From Panonychus citri (Eukaryota; Arthropoda; Arachnida; Trombidiformes; Tetranychidae): a stretch of DNA of 64,000 nt. Numbering within the stretch: position 1 is the first letter of the stretch; the number at the start of each line of letters is the position of its first letter. The position numbers were made by a program, and so were the translations under genes. Of this stretch, positions 1-12,596 are shown piece by piece. The DNA is taken from the NCBI RefSeq assembly GCF_014898815.1, contig NW_026515497.1, positions 1,364,001-1,428,000 of the forward strand, written 5' to 3'. Under the pieces are notes generated by a model. It did not search any database. It was not told where the DNA came from and saw only the letters and a program-made list of their open reading frames with translations.

Positions 1-2
1 CA

Positions 3-2585
3 AAAGCTTCAGTTTACCACCCTGACTTAGAAAAGTTCATTGATCAGATTCGATGTTACTTTTGTGAACAAATCGCCATTAACCCTGTCGAATGCAATAC
101 ATGTTCTCATTGGTATTGTACTAATTGTGTGAATTTTACTCAACAATTAATCAAAATTTTGCAACTAACCCCGATGTTGCAATGCAACAAATTCATTTGC
201 CTTTTTCCCTATTGCATTAAAACTTTCGCCGAACTTGATGATTATCCAAGTTTTGGAAAAATTTCTTATTCAAAGAATTACATAGCTTATCGCTCCGCCA
301 AATTTACCTGTAGATACACCTTGTGTCTTAAACAGTTCAGTTCTAATCTCTTAGAAAAACATGAACGAGTTTGCAGACTCGGATTATTCCGAGAAGAAGT
401 TGATTTAGAATCAATTGAAATTTTTAAATCAGGTAACTCATTAAAAGTTTTAACCTCAATTGCACCCAAAAGGCTCATGAATTTCATCCCTTCACATATT
501 AAAGTCGCTCCTAAGCCCCAACTTACTTACACTTCCCATGAATCAGAATGGAATTACAAGTTCGAACTATTCGCTTGTCTTCTTCAACTTCGTGAGGATA
601 ATCCAAATGATGAATTCCTTACCCCAACTAGCATTAGGTCTCAGACTAATTTAAAATTAGGCTTTTGGACTACCTTCCACAAAGCAAGAGATCCCACTTT
701 ACCGTTAGCCGAAGAAGAAGAGTTTCTACGCGAAATAGGTTTTCCTCCAGTTCATAAATATGAACCCGCTCCCTCTCGACCTCGAACCACCCGAACCTAC
801 CCATTCGGTCATCTCCCTCATTATCTCATTAGAGATTCTGATGAGTGGTTAAGTATCTCAGAAGGTCGATATGATTATGGCCGAACTTGTTCCTTCCCAC
901 AACTAGCTCCTGATACAAACGAGCCGATTCATCCATTCACCGTCGTCAACCCGATACTTCGACTAAAACCCGAAGATCAAGAAAAAGTCCGAAATGATAT
1001 TTCGAAATGGTTTCCGTACTCGCTCAGAGAACTTGTGGAAATTTCTCAAAATGCTTTTCCACCAATCCAGACCAACCCAAGAAAATTCTATCGAATCAAC
1101 CGTAGAATTAAAGCAACCGAACATTTCCGGAACTTAACCCAAAGACCAATGGAAGATCTGAATGATCGACATTCTACTTTCCTGATTAGACAATTGGCCC
1201 AACACACTGATGCTTCGAATGTCTATTCGATTCATGCAGCATATTGCCGAAACCCACGACTAGATTTCTCTGGAAAAATGGTCTTAGCCCCTCATCCAGT
1301 ATGGATCGTGATCGTGGATGGAAGATCCAATATTGTCTACGAAACCCTTGTCAAGTATAAATCCATTGAATACATGGACACTGGTTATCATGGTCTAACT
1401 TTCCAAGATCTCAAATTCGGAAAATCCCTTGAAGCCGTTCGAGATCAAGTAATTCAATTCCTCGCCTGTGCCAAACAGATCATTGGTGCTGGACTGATTA
1501 CTCTTTTCAAAGCTCTCCAATTCCGTGGATGTGAAATTGAAAGTCTTCGATTTAAACTCCGCGATGTGACAATTTATTTCTCCCCGTACAGACAATCACC
1601 CGCTTCTCTCTCATTGATTGCATTCTTAGTCTTCTCAGGCTATACAATTAAAAATCGACCTCATTCCCCTGCAATCGAAGCGATCACCGCCATGAGACTC
1701 TATATGTCGTTCTGGCAAGAGATTGAAGAAAAAGTCAACACGATTAAATTCGGTGTTCACAATCAATCAATTAAATATTATGTAAATAATCACCAAGTTT
1801 CGAAACTTCACCGAAAGTTTTCTCAACTTGTAACCGATGGAAAACGCCAATGGCCTACCAATTGGTCATATCTCATGCATCGTCAAGAATTCCCTGATTA
1901 TAATCCGAGAATGAATGCAACTCCATCATCATCAAAAACATCATCACCATCTCCATCAATCATAACCTCACCAGTGGTGCAAAGCCCAATCATTGTACCC
2001 ACTCAAGTTAACATCCCAAGTCCATTCATCAAAAAATCCGAACTCGAAAACTACTTCACTCCAGCTAATTCACCGATTTCCTCAAAATCCTCCTCATCCG
2101 AAACCCTTATTGACCTCACCGAAAATTCAGGCTCATCATCAAGCTCATCAAGCACTACCTCTGGCTCTTCATCTACCTCATCATCAACCTCAAACTCCGC
2201 ATCTACTTCCTCTACAAGCCCATCTACCGAACAAAGCTCCAACGCTACAGTTGTTTATGTTCGTGAAGAACTGAATTTATCTGAAAATTCAACAGAAGAG
2301 GAAACTGAACCAAATCGCTCCGACGATATCCCTGATGCCGCTCAACCACCCAAAGGAAATTCAACCTCATCCGCTCCACCGTCATTGATTACCAGCTCAC
2401 AGGAATCAAGTAACCAGGAAATCCACTCCTCTCAAGTCCGATCACACCTTCTCTATCCAACCCGCTCTTGGCCTAATTCACCCGCAAATTCATCCTCATC
2501 ATCATCATCACGATCTTCAAATTCCTCTAGACGAATCCAAAACTCAGTCTTATTAAGGATTCTTAATCAAAACCTGGGGAATTGA
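3..2585 (+). CDS. RING / TRAF-like zinc finger protein with degenerate DEDDh exonuclease domain (5' partial)
   Basis: The frame is open from base 3, so the start lies outside the window; 860 residues are visible, numbered here from base 3, and no intron is apparent. A RING-like finger comes first (C18-x2-C21, C31, C34-x-H36-x2-C39-x2-C42, later cysteines at 61, 66 and 71). A TRAF-like finger follows (C103-x4-C108-x11-H120-x3-C124). Residues about 430-575 follow the REXO1/ISG20-like DEDDh exonuclease fold: IVYETLVK, the DTGYHGLT strand, RDVTIYF, and HSPAIEAITAMRLY in place of the HD-x-x-ED-x-x-x-x-M motif. Several catalytic acids are missing: the usual GH-x-L-x-x-D position reads GAGLITLF and the last Asp is Glu. 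The domain is therefore probably a binding or pseudo-enzyme module. The tail from about residue 640 is low-complexity Ser/Thr. The fingers suggest a ubiquitin-ligase-like role, which is inference. It may be a host gene or cargo of a retroelement. Confidence 0.75.
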   Translation, partial: KASVYHPDLEKFIDQIRCYFCEQIAINPVECNTCSHWYCTNCVNFTQQLIKILQLTPMLQCNKFICLFPYCIKTFAELDDYPSFGKISYSKNYIAYRSAKFTCRYTLCLKQFSSNLLEKHERVCRLGLFREEVDLESIEIFKSGNSLKVLTSIAPKRLMNFIPSHIKVAPKPQLTYTSHESEWNYKFELFACLLQLREDNPNDEFLTPTSIRSQTNLKLGFWTTFHKARDPTLPLAEEEEFLREIGFPPVHKYEPAPSRPRTTRTYPFGHLPHYLIRDSDEWLSISEGRYDYGRTCSFPQLAPDTNEPIHPFTVVNPILRLKPEDQEKVRNDISKWFPYSLRELVEISQNAFPPIQTNPRKFYRINRRIKATEHFRNLTQRPMEDLNDRHSTFLIRQLAQHTDASNVYSIHAAYCRNPRLDFSGKMVLAPHPVWIVIVDGRSNIVYETLVKYKSIEYMDTGYHGLTFQDLKFGKSLEAVRDQVIQFLACAKQIIGAGLITLFKALQFRGCEIESLRFKLRDVTIYFSPYRQSPASLSLIAFLVFSGYTIKNRPHSPAIEAITAMRLYMSFWQEIEEKVNTIKFGVHNQSIKYYVNNHQVSKLHRKFSQLVTDGKRQWPTNWSYLMHRQEFPDYNPRMNATPSSSKTSSPSPSIITSPVVQSPIIVPTQVNIPSPFIKKSELENYFTPANSPISSKSSSSETLIDLTENSGSSSSSSSTTSGSSSTSSSTSNSASTSSTSPSTEQSSNATVVYVREELNLSENSTEEETEPNRSDDIPDAAQPPKGNSTSSAPPSLITSSQESSNQEIHSSQVRSHLLYPTRSWPNSPANSSSSSSSRSSNSSRRIQNSVLLRILNQNLGN

Positions 2586-2599
2586 AGGGTATAAAAACG

Positions 2600-3850
2600 T
2601 GTCCCCGATAATCCAGAATTTTGGATCACTAGAATGATTTGAATTCTCGATTTATGCTTATTTAATCTTTTCTTTAATTATGTTACTCATTTTAATTTGC
2701 TTTCATTAACAATTTACTCATTCGCTTAATTGTTCTAATTAATCAACCTTAATTGTTTTTGATCACTAAAGTGATATACTTTTAATCATCAACAATTGAG
2801 ACTCAACAATTAACAAATTTAGTTCCTATTCAACAATATAAACCTTTATTATCCCTTTTCTATTTAACAATTAACCAAATTTTCATTAACCAATTAGAAT
2901 TAATAATATCCCGAATTTCTATATGAAATCAAAATTAGTTAACCAATTAATTAATTATATTCCTATAAGAATATTTGATTAACAATTAACTAATTGCTCT
3001 ATTTAACCAAAATTTCATATTCTTTCTATGTTAAAATTAAGAACACAAAAAAGTGTCACTTTAAGAAAGGAAAAACTTTTCTCTTTCTTTGCTTCTTTCT
3101 TTTGCTTTCTTTTTTCTTACAGCTTATTTAAGCCAAACTACCTTTTTCCTCATCCTTTTGTTTAACCTGTTACATTGTTATCTTGGTTAAAAAACAAGAG
3201 CCCAGATTATCAAAAGATGATTTGTCTGCCCAATGTGTCTCCATTATAATAATGTTAACCCATTTCATCATTTAATTTTGTTTCATTTTAATTAATCTCT
3301 AAGAAGATTTTCCCCTATTTGTAATCAAATTTGTTACCCCCAATTAATCCACATTTAATCATCCTTTCAACTAATTGTAACCTCAGTTGGAAAATTACAT
3401 CCAATTCTTACAGTTGAATGCTTGGTATAACTCTGTTCAGTCTAATACTCATTCAATTCTTAGTTGAATATTTACTCTTATTCAAGTTTCCAATTAAGTT
3501 TTTCTTGACCATCAATCAGTTAAGTTTTCTTAATTCAGTTTAATAAAAAGTTCTTTAAAAGTTCAATTAGTTCCATTTCTAAATTAGTGATCACTGAGTG
3601 ATAAATTTTCGGTAACACGAGTTAGTGTATTGGCTATCCTAAAAGAATCTGTTCAATCTGATTAAGTGGGCAGATTAATCTTCTGATTACTCTTTCAACT
3701 TCACATAAGTTGCTGAGAATATTGAAATTCTCAATCTCTACGAGATATACACATCTCACCACGAACTCAATACAGTTCAACCTAATCACTTTCACGATTA
3801 AACCCCACACCTAAGACTGTAAATGTCAATGTAATCAAATCACTTGCAGG
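2600..3850. repeat. Hairpin-rich AT-rich flank, possible LTR-like sequence
   Basis: This non-coding stretch starts 15 bases after the stop of the RING/exonuclease gene. It is dense in short perfect inverted repeats: AAAGT-GTC-ACTTT (3050-3062), ATCACT-G-AGTGAT (3590-3602), CAACTT-CACAT-AAGTTG (3696-3712), GAGAAT-ATTGAA-ATTCTC (3715-3732), ATCTC-TAC-GAGAT (3734-3746) and GAACT-CAATAC-AGTTC (3763-3778), plus others near 2610, 2760, 2915 and 2960. It also holds pyrimidine-rich tracts and a GCTTATTTAAGC box. The complete LTR element at 27574 has the same layout, a RING ORF running almost directly into a hairpin-rich LTR. I cannot see terminal repeats or a second copy, so the LTR reading is a hypothesis. 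Confidence 0.3.
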
Positions 3851-6800
3851 TTTATTATTATTTTTCACTGCTATTTACTAAACTGGTCAGTTAATGATTA
3901 GGATGATGACCATGATGATGATGATGATGATGATAAAAAGATAAACAAAAAGTCAATTTGATTGACCATCGAACGATTATTTTATCAATGTAAACATTTT
4001 TTTCTTTCCTTCCGCAAAGAAATCATTTTATTATATTACCTTATGCATCTTCATCTTCATCATCATCATTATCATCCTCATCATGCTGTGATAAAGGATC
4101 CATTAGATGATGATAATGATGAAAAGATCTGGCACCTTATCATCATCATCATCATCATCATGTGTGTGTAGGTGGACATTGGCTGGTGGTCAGTGATGAT
4201 AACAAGAAACATAAACAAACAGAAAAGTTAAATGAAACAAATAAAAGCCCAAAGGTAATGATAGTAAAAGTAGTAAAACTTTTTATATGAATGACCAGCG
4301 GTCAGTTTGGTTAACATTCAACTTTCATTGTCCCTTAGCCTTGAAAATTTGGTTAATTGTTAAATCATTTGATTAATTAAATTTTATATTTTCCAACAAA
4401 ACTAATCAATGACTCGTTGGACATTAAACTAAAATCCTAATTTAATTGTGTTACCTTTTTCTTGCTTGATTGTTTAACATTATTGGAAATTTAATTTCAA
4501 TGCTTTTTAATGATTAATGATGTTGCCATGATGATGATGATGATGATGATGTTAATGATGATAAGGATGATAAAATCAATGAAAAGGGAAACTTTTTTTT
4601 TCTATTACAATTAAAATCCGAATGATATTATCATGATTGTTACAGTCTTGGATTCCTCCTATTGTCAAAGTTAATGATAATTCAGGTTCTTTGTGAAAGT
4701 TGGTTAATCATGATGATGATTAACACTCGTAACAATTAACACACATAATCAACAGAGGAGACCAAATATAATCAACAGAGATTAACAATAGATGAAAAAA
4801 AAGTTTCATTCTATTGTTAATAAACTAACCTGAACTCGCAATAGAATCACAATTAAACAACAATCAGAATGATTCAAGTTTTCTATTAACATTGACAATT
4901 GTGAATCAATTTCCAATCAAATTACAATTAGTTAATTCATTTGCAAAATCCATCAAAATTCATATATGTGAATATTTATCCATGGAAATTGGTAAATATA
5001 ATAACAGAAAACTGGATAACTGACCAACAGAGTTAAGGTCATTTTTCATAATTTGTGAATCTCCCAATGGACTTTGTAACTAAATCCATGATAACTTTTT
5101 TTTATCATCAACTTTATCTTCATCTTCATCATCATCTTATATATATTGCTACTTGTATTCATCTTCCTCCTCATCTTCCTATTGATTTTTGCACTTACAT
5201 CAAATCCCTTTGGATGATAAGATATATTATACATGGAATATCCTCTCCCTTAATCTCACCTTCTCTTTCTCATCCTTATCCTATTTTCATCTTCCTCCTC
5301 ATCTTCTCTTCCATTGGTTAGCATCCTCATCCTCCTTTTCTTAAGCCTTCGAATGTGTAAATGATTTTTTCGCTTCCACATTAAAAGGTAATCTTTTCCT
5401 ATGGAACATATTGAAAAAAATGTTCCATCACCTCTGAGGTTTTCTTTATATATTCTCTTTCTTTCTTCCTTTCTTTTTACTACCTGAGAGAATGATGATT
5501 ATAAAGATGAAGAAAATTATCTTCGCCGTCTCTTCCGTAAGGTTCACCCAGAATTCTGATGAAAATTCAGTGATGAAAAGTGCAGAACAGTTTTTTATAT
5601 TTTCCATCGAGTATTCTTACCTCATATTCTGTATTAAATATATCATATTTTTTTTGCTTCTTCTCTTCATCATGTTCATCATCTAATATCTACTCAAAAT
5701 TCAGAAGGAAAAATAGGAACCAAATAAAAGAAAGAAAAGAAAGAGAAAATAAAAAGATTTCCATTTTCTTTCCTCAAGTTATTTCTTTATTTTCTGAAAA
5801 ATCCATTTTCATGATGATGATCATCATCATCATGATAATAATCATCTTCAACTCCTCCCTGGTTATTGTATTTTCTGGTTTCAGTTAGATTTCATCTTCT
5901 CTATGTTAGTTTTATCCCAAACATCATTTATTTCATGTCCATCATCATAATCATCAGCATCATCATCATCTTGAGTATTCTGGTGATGATAAAAAGGATG
6001 AAGAAGAAGATGAAAAGTCCTCTCTCTCTCTCTCATCTTATTGTTATCCATTGACCACTACAAACTTTTCATTGTCCAGAGTATAAGTTTTATCCTGATC
6101 AAGAATCAATTTCAATTTTCAACAAAATCAATTGTAAATCAATGATGAATTTTATTTATCATGTTTATCAGCAGGAATCATAAATTTTCAATGTAAATCA
6201 TTATTATGATTAGAGGATGACAAAGAACCGTTATTGATACATTTACATGGGGAATGAAAATGTTTACATCATTTTTATTTATCCTTTTGTTTTGTTTTCA
6301 GTTTTTATTTGCTTCATGATTACAATTCATCATTTCTGATGATTATCATCATGATTCATGATGATGTTCATGATGATGATGACAATCATCAGACAGATAA
6401 ATGAATGAGCAAATTCACAGTTGTCAAAAGTTCATTTGTTTACTCTCAATGTTATTCATGTTTCAAGATTTTGAGTAACATTATTTATCATCTCATCATC
6501 ATCATGTTGACAATTTAAATCAAGTGTAAACAGAATCATCTTCATCTTAAATAATCAACAAGTTGATTATGATCATCATCAATTTTAATTGATTTTCTCT
6601 TGTATAACAAATCAAATTGGTCCATAATCTAAATAACAATTAACAAAAAGTAACTTTCTCTCTCTCTCTCTCTTTTGTTTCTGTCAACTGTCAAAACTGT
6701 CAGGAAATTATTAATCATTGTAATCATTTTTTTCCCCTTCACAAATCAATTAACAATTAGCAACAATTAAGGCAGCTAATTTATTTTCCCATGTAAATAT

Positions 6801-9800
6801 TTTACCAATAATATATTACAAGAAATAAGGTAAACCCAAGGATGGAAATTTTTAAAAAAACAAAATATCAAATCAAATTTCATCATCATCATTGATGATT
6901 AACCGATTTAGTTACTCCAGCTGATGTTGATCAATTTTGACAGTTTCATCAACATCCGTTATCATCATCATCATCAAAACATAGACACATATGTTACCAA
7001 GATGATTCTCATCTTCATAATGAATTAACTATGAGGATCAAGATGATGATGTTCATCCTCATCATCAAGTCCGAGCATCAAACAAAAAATAACGAGACAT
7101 AAAACATTCACAATGTTACAATTTCATCGACATGTTTTTTTTTGCTCTGTCAGGTCAACATGAGATTTGTAAACCTTTCTTGACCTTTCCACCCTCCACC
7201 CTCATCTACACATCCGATTATCCGCCCTTGTATTTTTTACACGGAGGGAAAAGCCACTCACTCTCTCACTCTCTTCACCTTCATCTTCCCTCCGACTCTT
7301 CATCAACATCTCATACGATTTAATATATTAACTGATTTCCCTCCATCTCTTTTTTTACTCATCAAAAATGATCCTCCAAAATCATCATCATCATCATCAT
7401 CATTTTCATCTCTCACTCTCTCACAATCATCCTCCTCCTTTTTGCTCATCATCCTCATCAATAAATTACAATCAACGATTATGATGATGATGATGATTTC
7501 GATAACAAAAAAAAGTCCTAATCTTTTTGCACTCTTGAAATGTATGGATAAAAAAAGGTACAAACTACTTTCATATGACCCCTGACCTCGATGAGTGACC
7601 TTTTCAATATGACTTTTATGTAACCTTGTGACTTACATATTATGAAAAACTGATGATGATGTTATTCAATGTGTTACCAGGATGAAGATAAAGAGATGAA
7701 GATGAAGATCAACTCGAATGTTTATCAATTTGATGATATGAATTTTATTTTTTTTTCTTCAATTACATTGACACAGGTTGAAGGTCAATCTCTTGATGAA
7801 AAAAAGAAAAAAGGTCAACCAGAGAGATGAAGATGAAATGTTATCATCATCTTGAATCAATTTCTTACTTTTTTTCTACTTCTTTTACCTTACAAGGTGT
7901 TCCCGCCTTTATCTTAATCTTAATCATCTTCATCATCCTTCATTAGTGACATTTCCGTAGGAGTTACTATTGACTTTATCATCATCATCATCTATGGACT
8001 CGGATGATGATAATCAAGAGTAGGATGATGTGCACTAAGAAAGGAGAGGTTGGTCAATAAGATTTTCTTTTCGACCTCAAGTCAGTTAATTGACAGTCTC
8101 ATCTAATCATCGTCATCATCATCATTGATTAACACTCGAAATTGTAACAATTTTCATATTAGAAAATATCATTTGCTCATCTTTCCATCTCCCTAGCCTC
8201 CTCTTCATCTTCATCCTCATCCTCCTCCTCCACCTCGGGCATCATCATCATCATCATCATCATCATAATCTAATCAAAATAATTTATCATAATGTTGATT
8301 ATGATAAAATGGTAACTTATACCAATCCTATTTCCACCTCCAAGGAGGATGCGGAAGTGGAATCAAAATTTTGTCACCATGATTACAAAATCGATAATCT
8401 AATTCACTAAATCATCTTCATCTTCGTCATCATCATTTCTCCTTGAAATCAAAGTTTTTCAAACAGAAAACAATCAAAAAATATAAACAAACAATTGATT
8501 CTGCTGACGGTTAATCATTTTGATTATTGTTTATGTTTCTTATTGTTTCATTGATTAAGACGTTATTTTTATCATCATCTTATCATCATTGTCAATTGTT
8601 CATTGTTATTATTAGCATCTTAATAATAATCATGAAAGTAAATAATGAAGAAACACAAAAAAAAAGTGAAATGTTTACTTAATTGTCAACTTAAACAATT
8701 ATATTAATATTATGATGATAATCCAATTGATTAAAAAGTTTACTACCTTAAATATAATTGAGTAAATCAAATTAATCCTCAAGTGTAATCAAATCAATGG
8801 TCATCATCATGATCATGATCACAATCATCTGACCATAATTATCAATGATAATAAAAGTAAATCATCAAATTTAAACTAATGAGACTCAATAAACACAATA
8901 ATATTGCTTTTAAATTGTGATTAAAGTTAATCATCAACAATCAGGCAACACTCAGATTAACTAGAGAATCACAAATATATTTTCTATTGTCTATTAATTA
9001 TTAATCATTTAATTCACTTGAATAGATTGATGTATTTACTGATCATGTAAACCAAATGAATACGAATTGAATATTTAATCATCCAAATCCTACAAACAGT
9101 ATTTAAAAGATGAAGATGATAATCAGATGATTATGATGATGATAAGGATGAAGATTAAGATGAAGATAATAAAAACAAGGCGAAAAAAGATAAAAGAAAA
9201 TGATCTTCTATGGATTAAGATGATAATAATACCTTAACTATTGATTAGCCCACAACATGAGTTTCCTTTTACATTTATCATCCTCATCTTCATCTATCCT
9301 TTGGGATAGATGATCATCTTCATCCCTATATAATTATCATCATCTCATTGTATCATACAAATCCAACGACTCTCTCTCTCTCTCTCTCTCTTATCCATGA
9401 TGAGGGATGAAAAAAACCAGCAACATGATAATAAGAAAATTTTTTCTTCCTTAATCCGATTGCATAATTCATAGGGTTGAAGATGAAGATGGAGATAAGC
9501 ATCATCACCACCCCCTGGAACCCCACCCACAACTCTCATGTTGACAAAAATGAGGAAAAATAATGATGATGATGAGATAATAAAGGAAATGATGAGGATA
9601 AAAGATGAAGATGAAAAGAATAAAATTCTAGAGCCTTATCATCATTATCATCATCAGGAAAGTTGATTCGTGGTGGTGATAAAGTGTCAAGGGAAATACA
9701 ATGATAAAAGTATATTCATATTAATATATTCAAATTATTGTCTCTATTATCATCATCATCATCGTATGAGTTGATTATAATTACGTTGATTATTTATGCT

Positions 9801-10078
9801 TTTAATGAACGGGGAAAAAAATATAATACAATTTGATTGTAATTTGAAACAAACATTAAAAATGATCAAGTTTATTACAATTGATGAGCAACTGATGATA
9901 ATGATTATCGGTAAATATTCATAATAGTTTGGTAAACATTGATTATATTAAAGGAAAGATGAAAATTTCAATTCTAATTCAGCTTCTTGTTTACTCAGTC
10001 AACGATAATCAACATGATTATCATCATAAATAATATTTTTATTACCCCCACACACTAAAAGTAAACAAACATTTTATT

Positions 10079-10136
<58 letters not shown>

Positions 10137-11767
10137 ACTCACTCACTACTCTCCCTCTCACATTGTTATTATGTCAACCCGATGGAAGTTTATATTTGGG
10201 TTATAACTTTTTTCTTCCTCTCGAATATTGTTTTTTTTATCATTCTTTTCGAGAGTTTTTCGATTAGAACTTTTCCAATTTTCTCTCCCTCTGATTCCAC
10301 CGCCCACTCTCCTGGTTCATGATACTATTATATGAATGTCCTCGTAAAGGTTATTATCATCTGAGATACTCAAGGTAATATTTTAATATCTGTCAGAAAC
10401 ATTATCATGATATTTTTCTGGATTAGAATGTTTTTCTTTTCAGTTTGAATTGTATTTTTTTCTTAGAAAAAAAAAAGTTCTAATAGAGAATCTTTTCTCT
10501 TCAATATGGTGAATTCTCTTACTAGATCTCTTCCTTTCTCTCTTTCTCTCTTTCTCATTCTCTCTCTCTCATGGTGTGTATCATATTCTATCATTATCTT
10601 TCCGTCATCATCTTCATTGTTATTATCATCATAATATCTTCAATCTCTTATTTTCTCATCCTCATCTTCCTCTTCCTCTTCATTCTTGCTGTTAAAGTCT
10701 CGCCTCATTAAAGATATCATTTCCTAATAACATTTAGCCTTATCATCATTATCATCATCAGGATAAGGATGAAAAAAGAATATGGAATAACAATTGGAAT
10801 CATTTTCGATTCCATGTTAATCTCTTGCTTTGATTTTCTTTTTCTACTCTCACAATTTTAAGAATTGAACTTTTCGAAAAATAGAAAATTTCCTCTTCTT
10901 CTCATCTACGATAAATCAATGGTTGATATTAAAAGAAAACCAACTTTCTATCATCCTTATCATTATCTTCATCATCTATTTTTTTTTTATATTGGCGCCA
11001 ATTTTAAGTGAAATCTTTTTATCCCAATTCTCAAGAGGTGAAGGAGTTTTTTTCTTGTGTGTTATCATCCTACTGAATAACATGAAAAGTGATGATGGTG
11101 AAAGAGGGTGAGAGAGGATGAAGGATAAAGATGATAACTTTGATCATAATGGAACAAAATTTATCATCATCAGTAACTCCCACTAACTCCCAGTGACACT
11201 CCTTTGCCACTAAATTGTAACATTCATATTGCTCATCATCCATTGTTATTGTTATTAGTATTAATAGTAACTCGTAACTGGAACTGTTATCATCCTCATC
11301 ATTATCATCTTATCATTATGATGATGATGATGTTAAAAATGGTTTATCTATGTAATTTCATTTTCCACCAGGCAGCTTAATACAATATCATCATCATCAT
11401 CATCATCTTCCTAATGGGTGGTGGGTGAAATGATTGCATTTCCACTTCCTCCTTGATTTTCAATATAATGGAAGTGGAAAATTTTTCTCCAATTCTTTGT
11501 ATCAGATTTTCTCTCTCTTGTCGCTTTTTGGCCTCGGTGGGGAGAGATAGAGACTCGAATTTGCCCACCGGGTAAAAAGTAAAATATTGTCACCATTTCT
11601 TGATTTTGTCAATCCATTTATCATCCTTTATCTTCATCATCATCGGTACATTTAAATGATTTATTTCATTAGAAAAAAAAGTTTTGCTAAAAGTTTTTCT
11701 CTATTCAATTTTCCTCTCCATCCATTTGTGATTTACTAATTGTTTACACCTTGATTGTGATTACAGG
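3851..11767. other. Non-coding, microsatellite-rich; probable homothorax intron
   Basis: No convincing exon was found on either strand in nearly 8 kb. The sequence is AT-rich with many short (ATG/ATC)n runs, for example 3911-3933 and around 4530, 7380 and 8240. It also has AATTGTTAAC-type motifs and a (CT)n tract of about 52 bases at 10080-10131 followed by CACT repeats. The next feature is an internal homothorax exon whose upstream partners are absent here, so the region is most simply intron sequence. Confidence 0.55.
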
Positions 11768-12596
11768 TTTATCAATGCTAGAAGACGTATTGTCCAACCA
11801 ATGATTGATCAATCTAATAGAGCCGGTGAGTAGTTTGCTGATAATTAGTTGATTAGTTGATGAACTTTTTTTGTTTTGATTTTCCATTTTGTTAATTTGT
11901 TTCTCTGTTGTTGTTTCCGTTTCCCTTTTCAGATTTGGGAGGTGGTATTCCTGGTGCTGGTCCTGGTTATAATCCAGACGGAACCATGAGATATATGATG
12001 GATGGTTCCCAGCAATTTACACCACCAGGTAATTTATAAATCTAATGAAATAATTTTCCAATAGAAAAATAAATCAGTTGCTTTTTAACTCAAAAGCGAA
12101 AACCTCAAAATCATATTACCTAACAACACAGTCTCACTCACAATTTAACACACTCTCACTTATATATAACCACAACCCCACCGCCACCGCCACCTCCACT
12201 TCCACTTCCACTTCCACCTTCACCTTATCCTTTTCCTAATCCTCCACCTTCCACCCTCTTCAATGCAGAAACCTTCTTCTCATCTTCATCATCAATCTAA
12301 TCCAATCTGAACATCATGATGATGATGTCGGTGGCCATTCCTTAAATCACCAATCATCTCCCAATTTTTTTTTCTCTTTCTTTTTTTCTTTATTTATTTC
12401 TTACCCTTCTCTGTCTCTCTCATCATCATCTTCACCACCACCATACAACACATACACACTTATATATATAATAGGCCACCCACATCCCGCCATGATGATG
12501 GGCCATGGACCTATGGGACACCCTGGACTACCTCCTCAAAGCTCACCTTATGATGGAAGCTCAGGTCAACACTTTATGGACATTCATGCCAGTTAA
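11768..12596 (+). CDS. hth: Homothorax/Meis TALE homeodomain protein, last three exons (5' partial)
   Basis: Three exons, 11768-11825, 11933-12028 and 12475-12596, are joined by GT/AG introns of 107 and 446 bases with matching phases. The first begins inside the split tryptophan codon of homeodomain helix 3 and gives FINARRRIVQPMIDQSNRA, the near-invariant MEIS/Homothorax recognition helix. The second continues DLGGGIPGAGPGYNPDG and a MRYMMDG segment, as in the Meis C-terminal region. The last is rich in His, Pro, Gly and Met and ends MDIHAS-stop. Family knowledge: Hth binds DNA with Extradenticle/Pbx, carries it into the nucleus, and patterns proximal limb and eye. The Meis domain and the rest of the homeodomain are not in this window, so the gene extends left of base 1. 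The exon before 11768 must end in TG. Confidence 0.93.

Noticed and set aside
129..131. GTG start for the first gene
   Set aside because: The frame is open to base 3 and the upstream codons encode the RING cysteines, so the start is outside the window.
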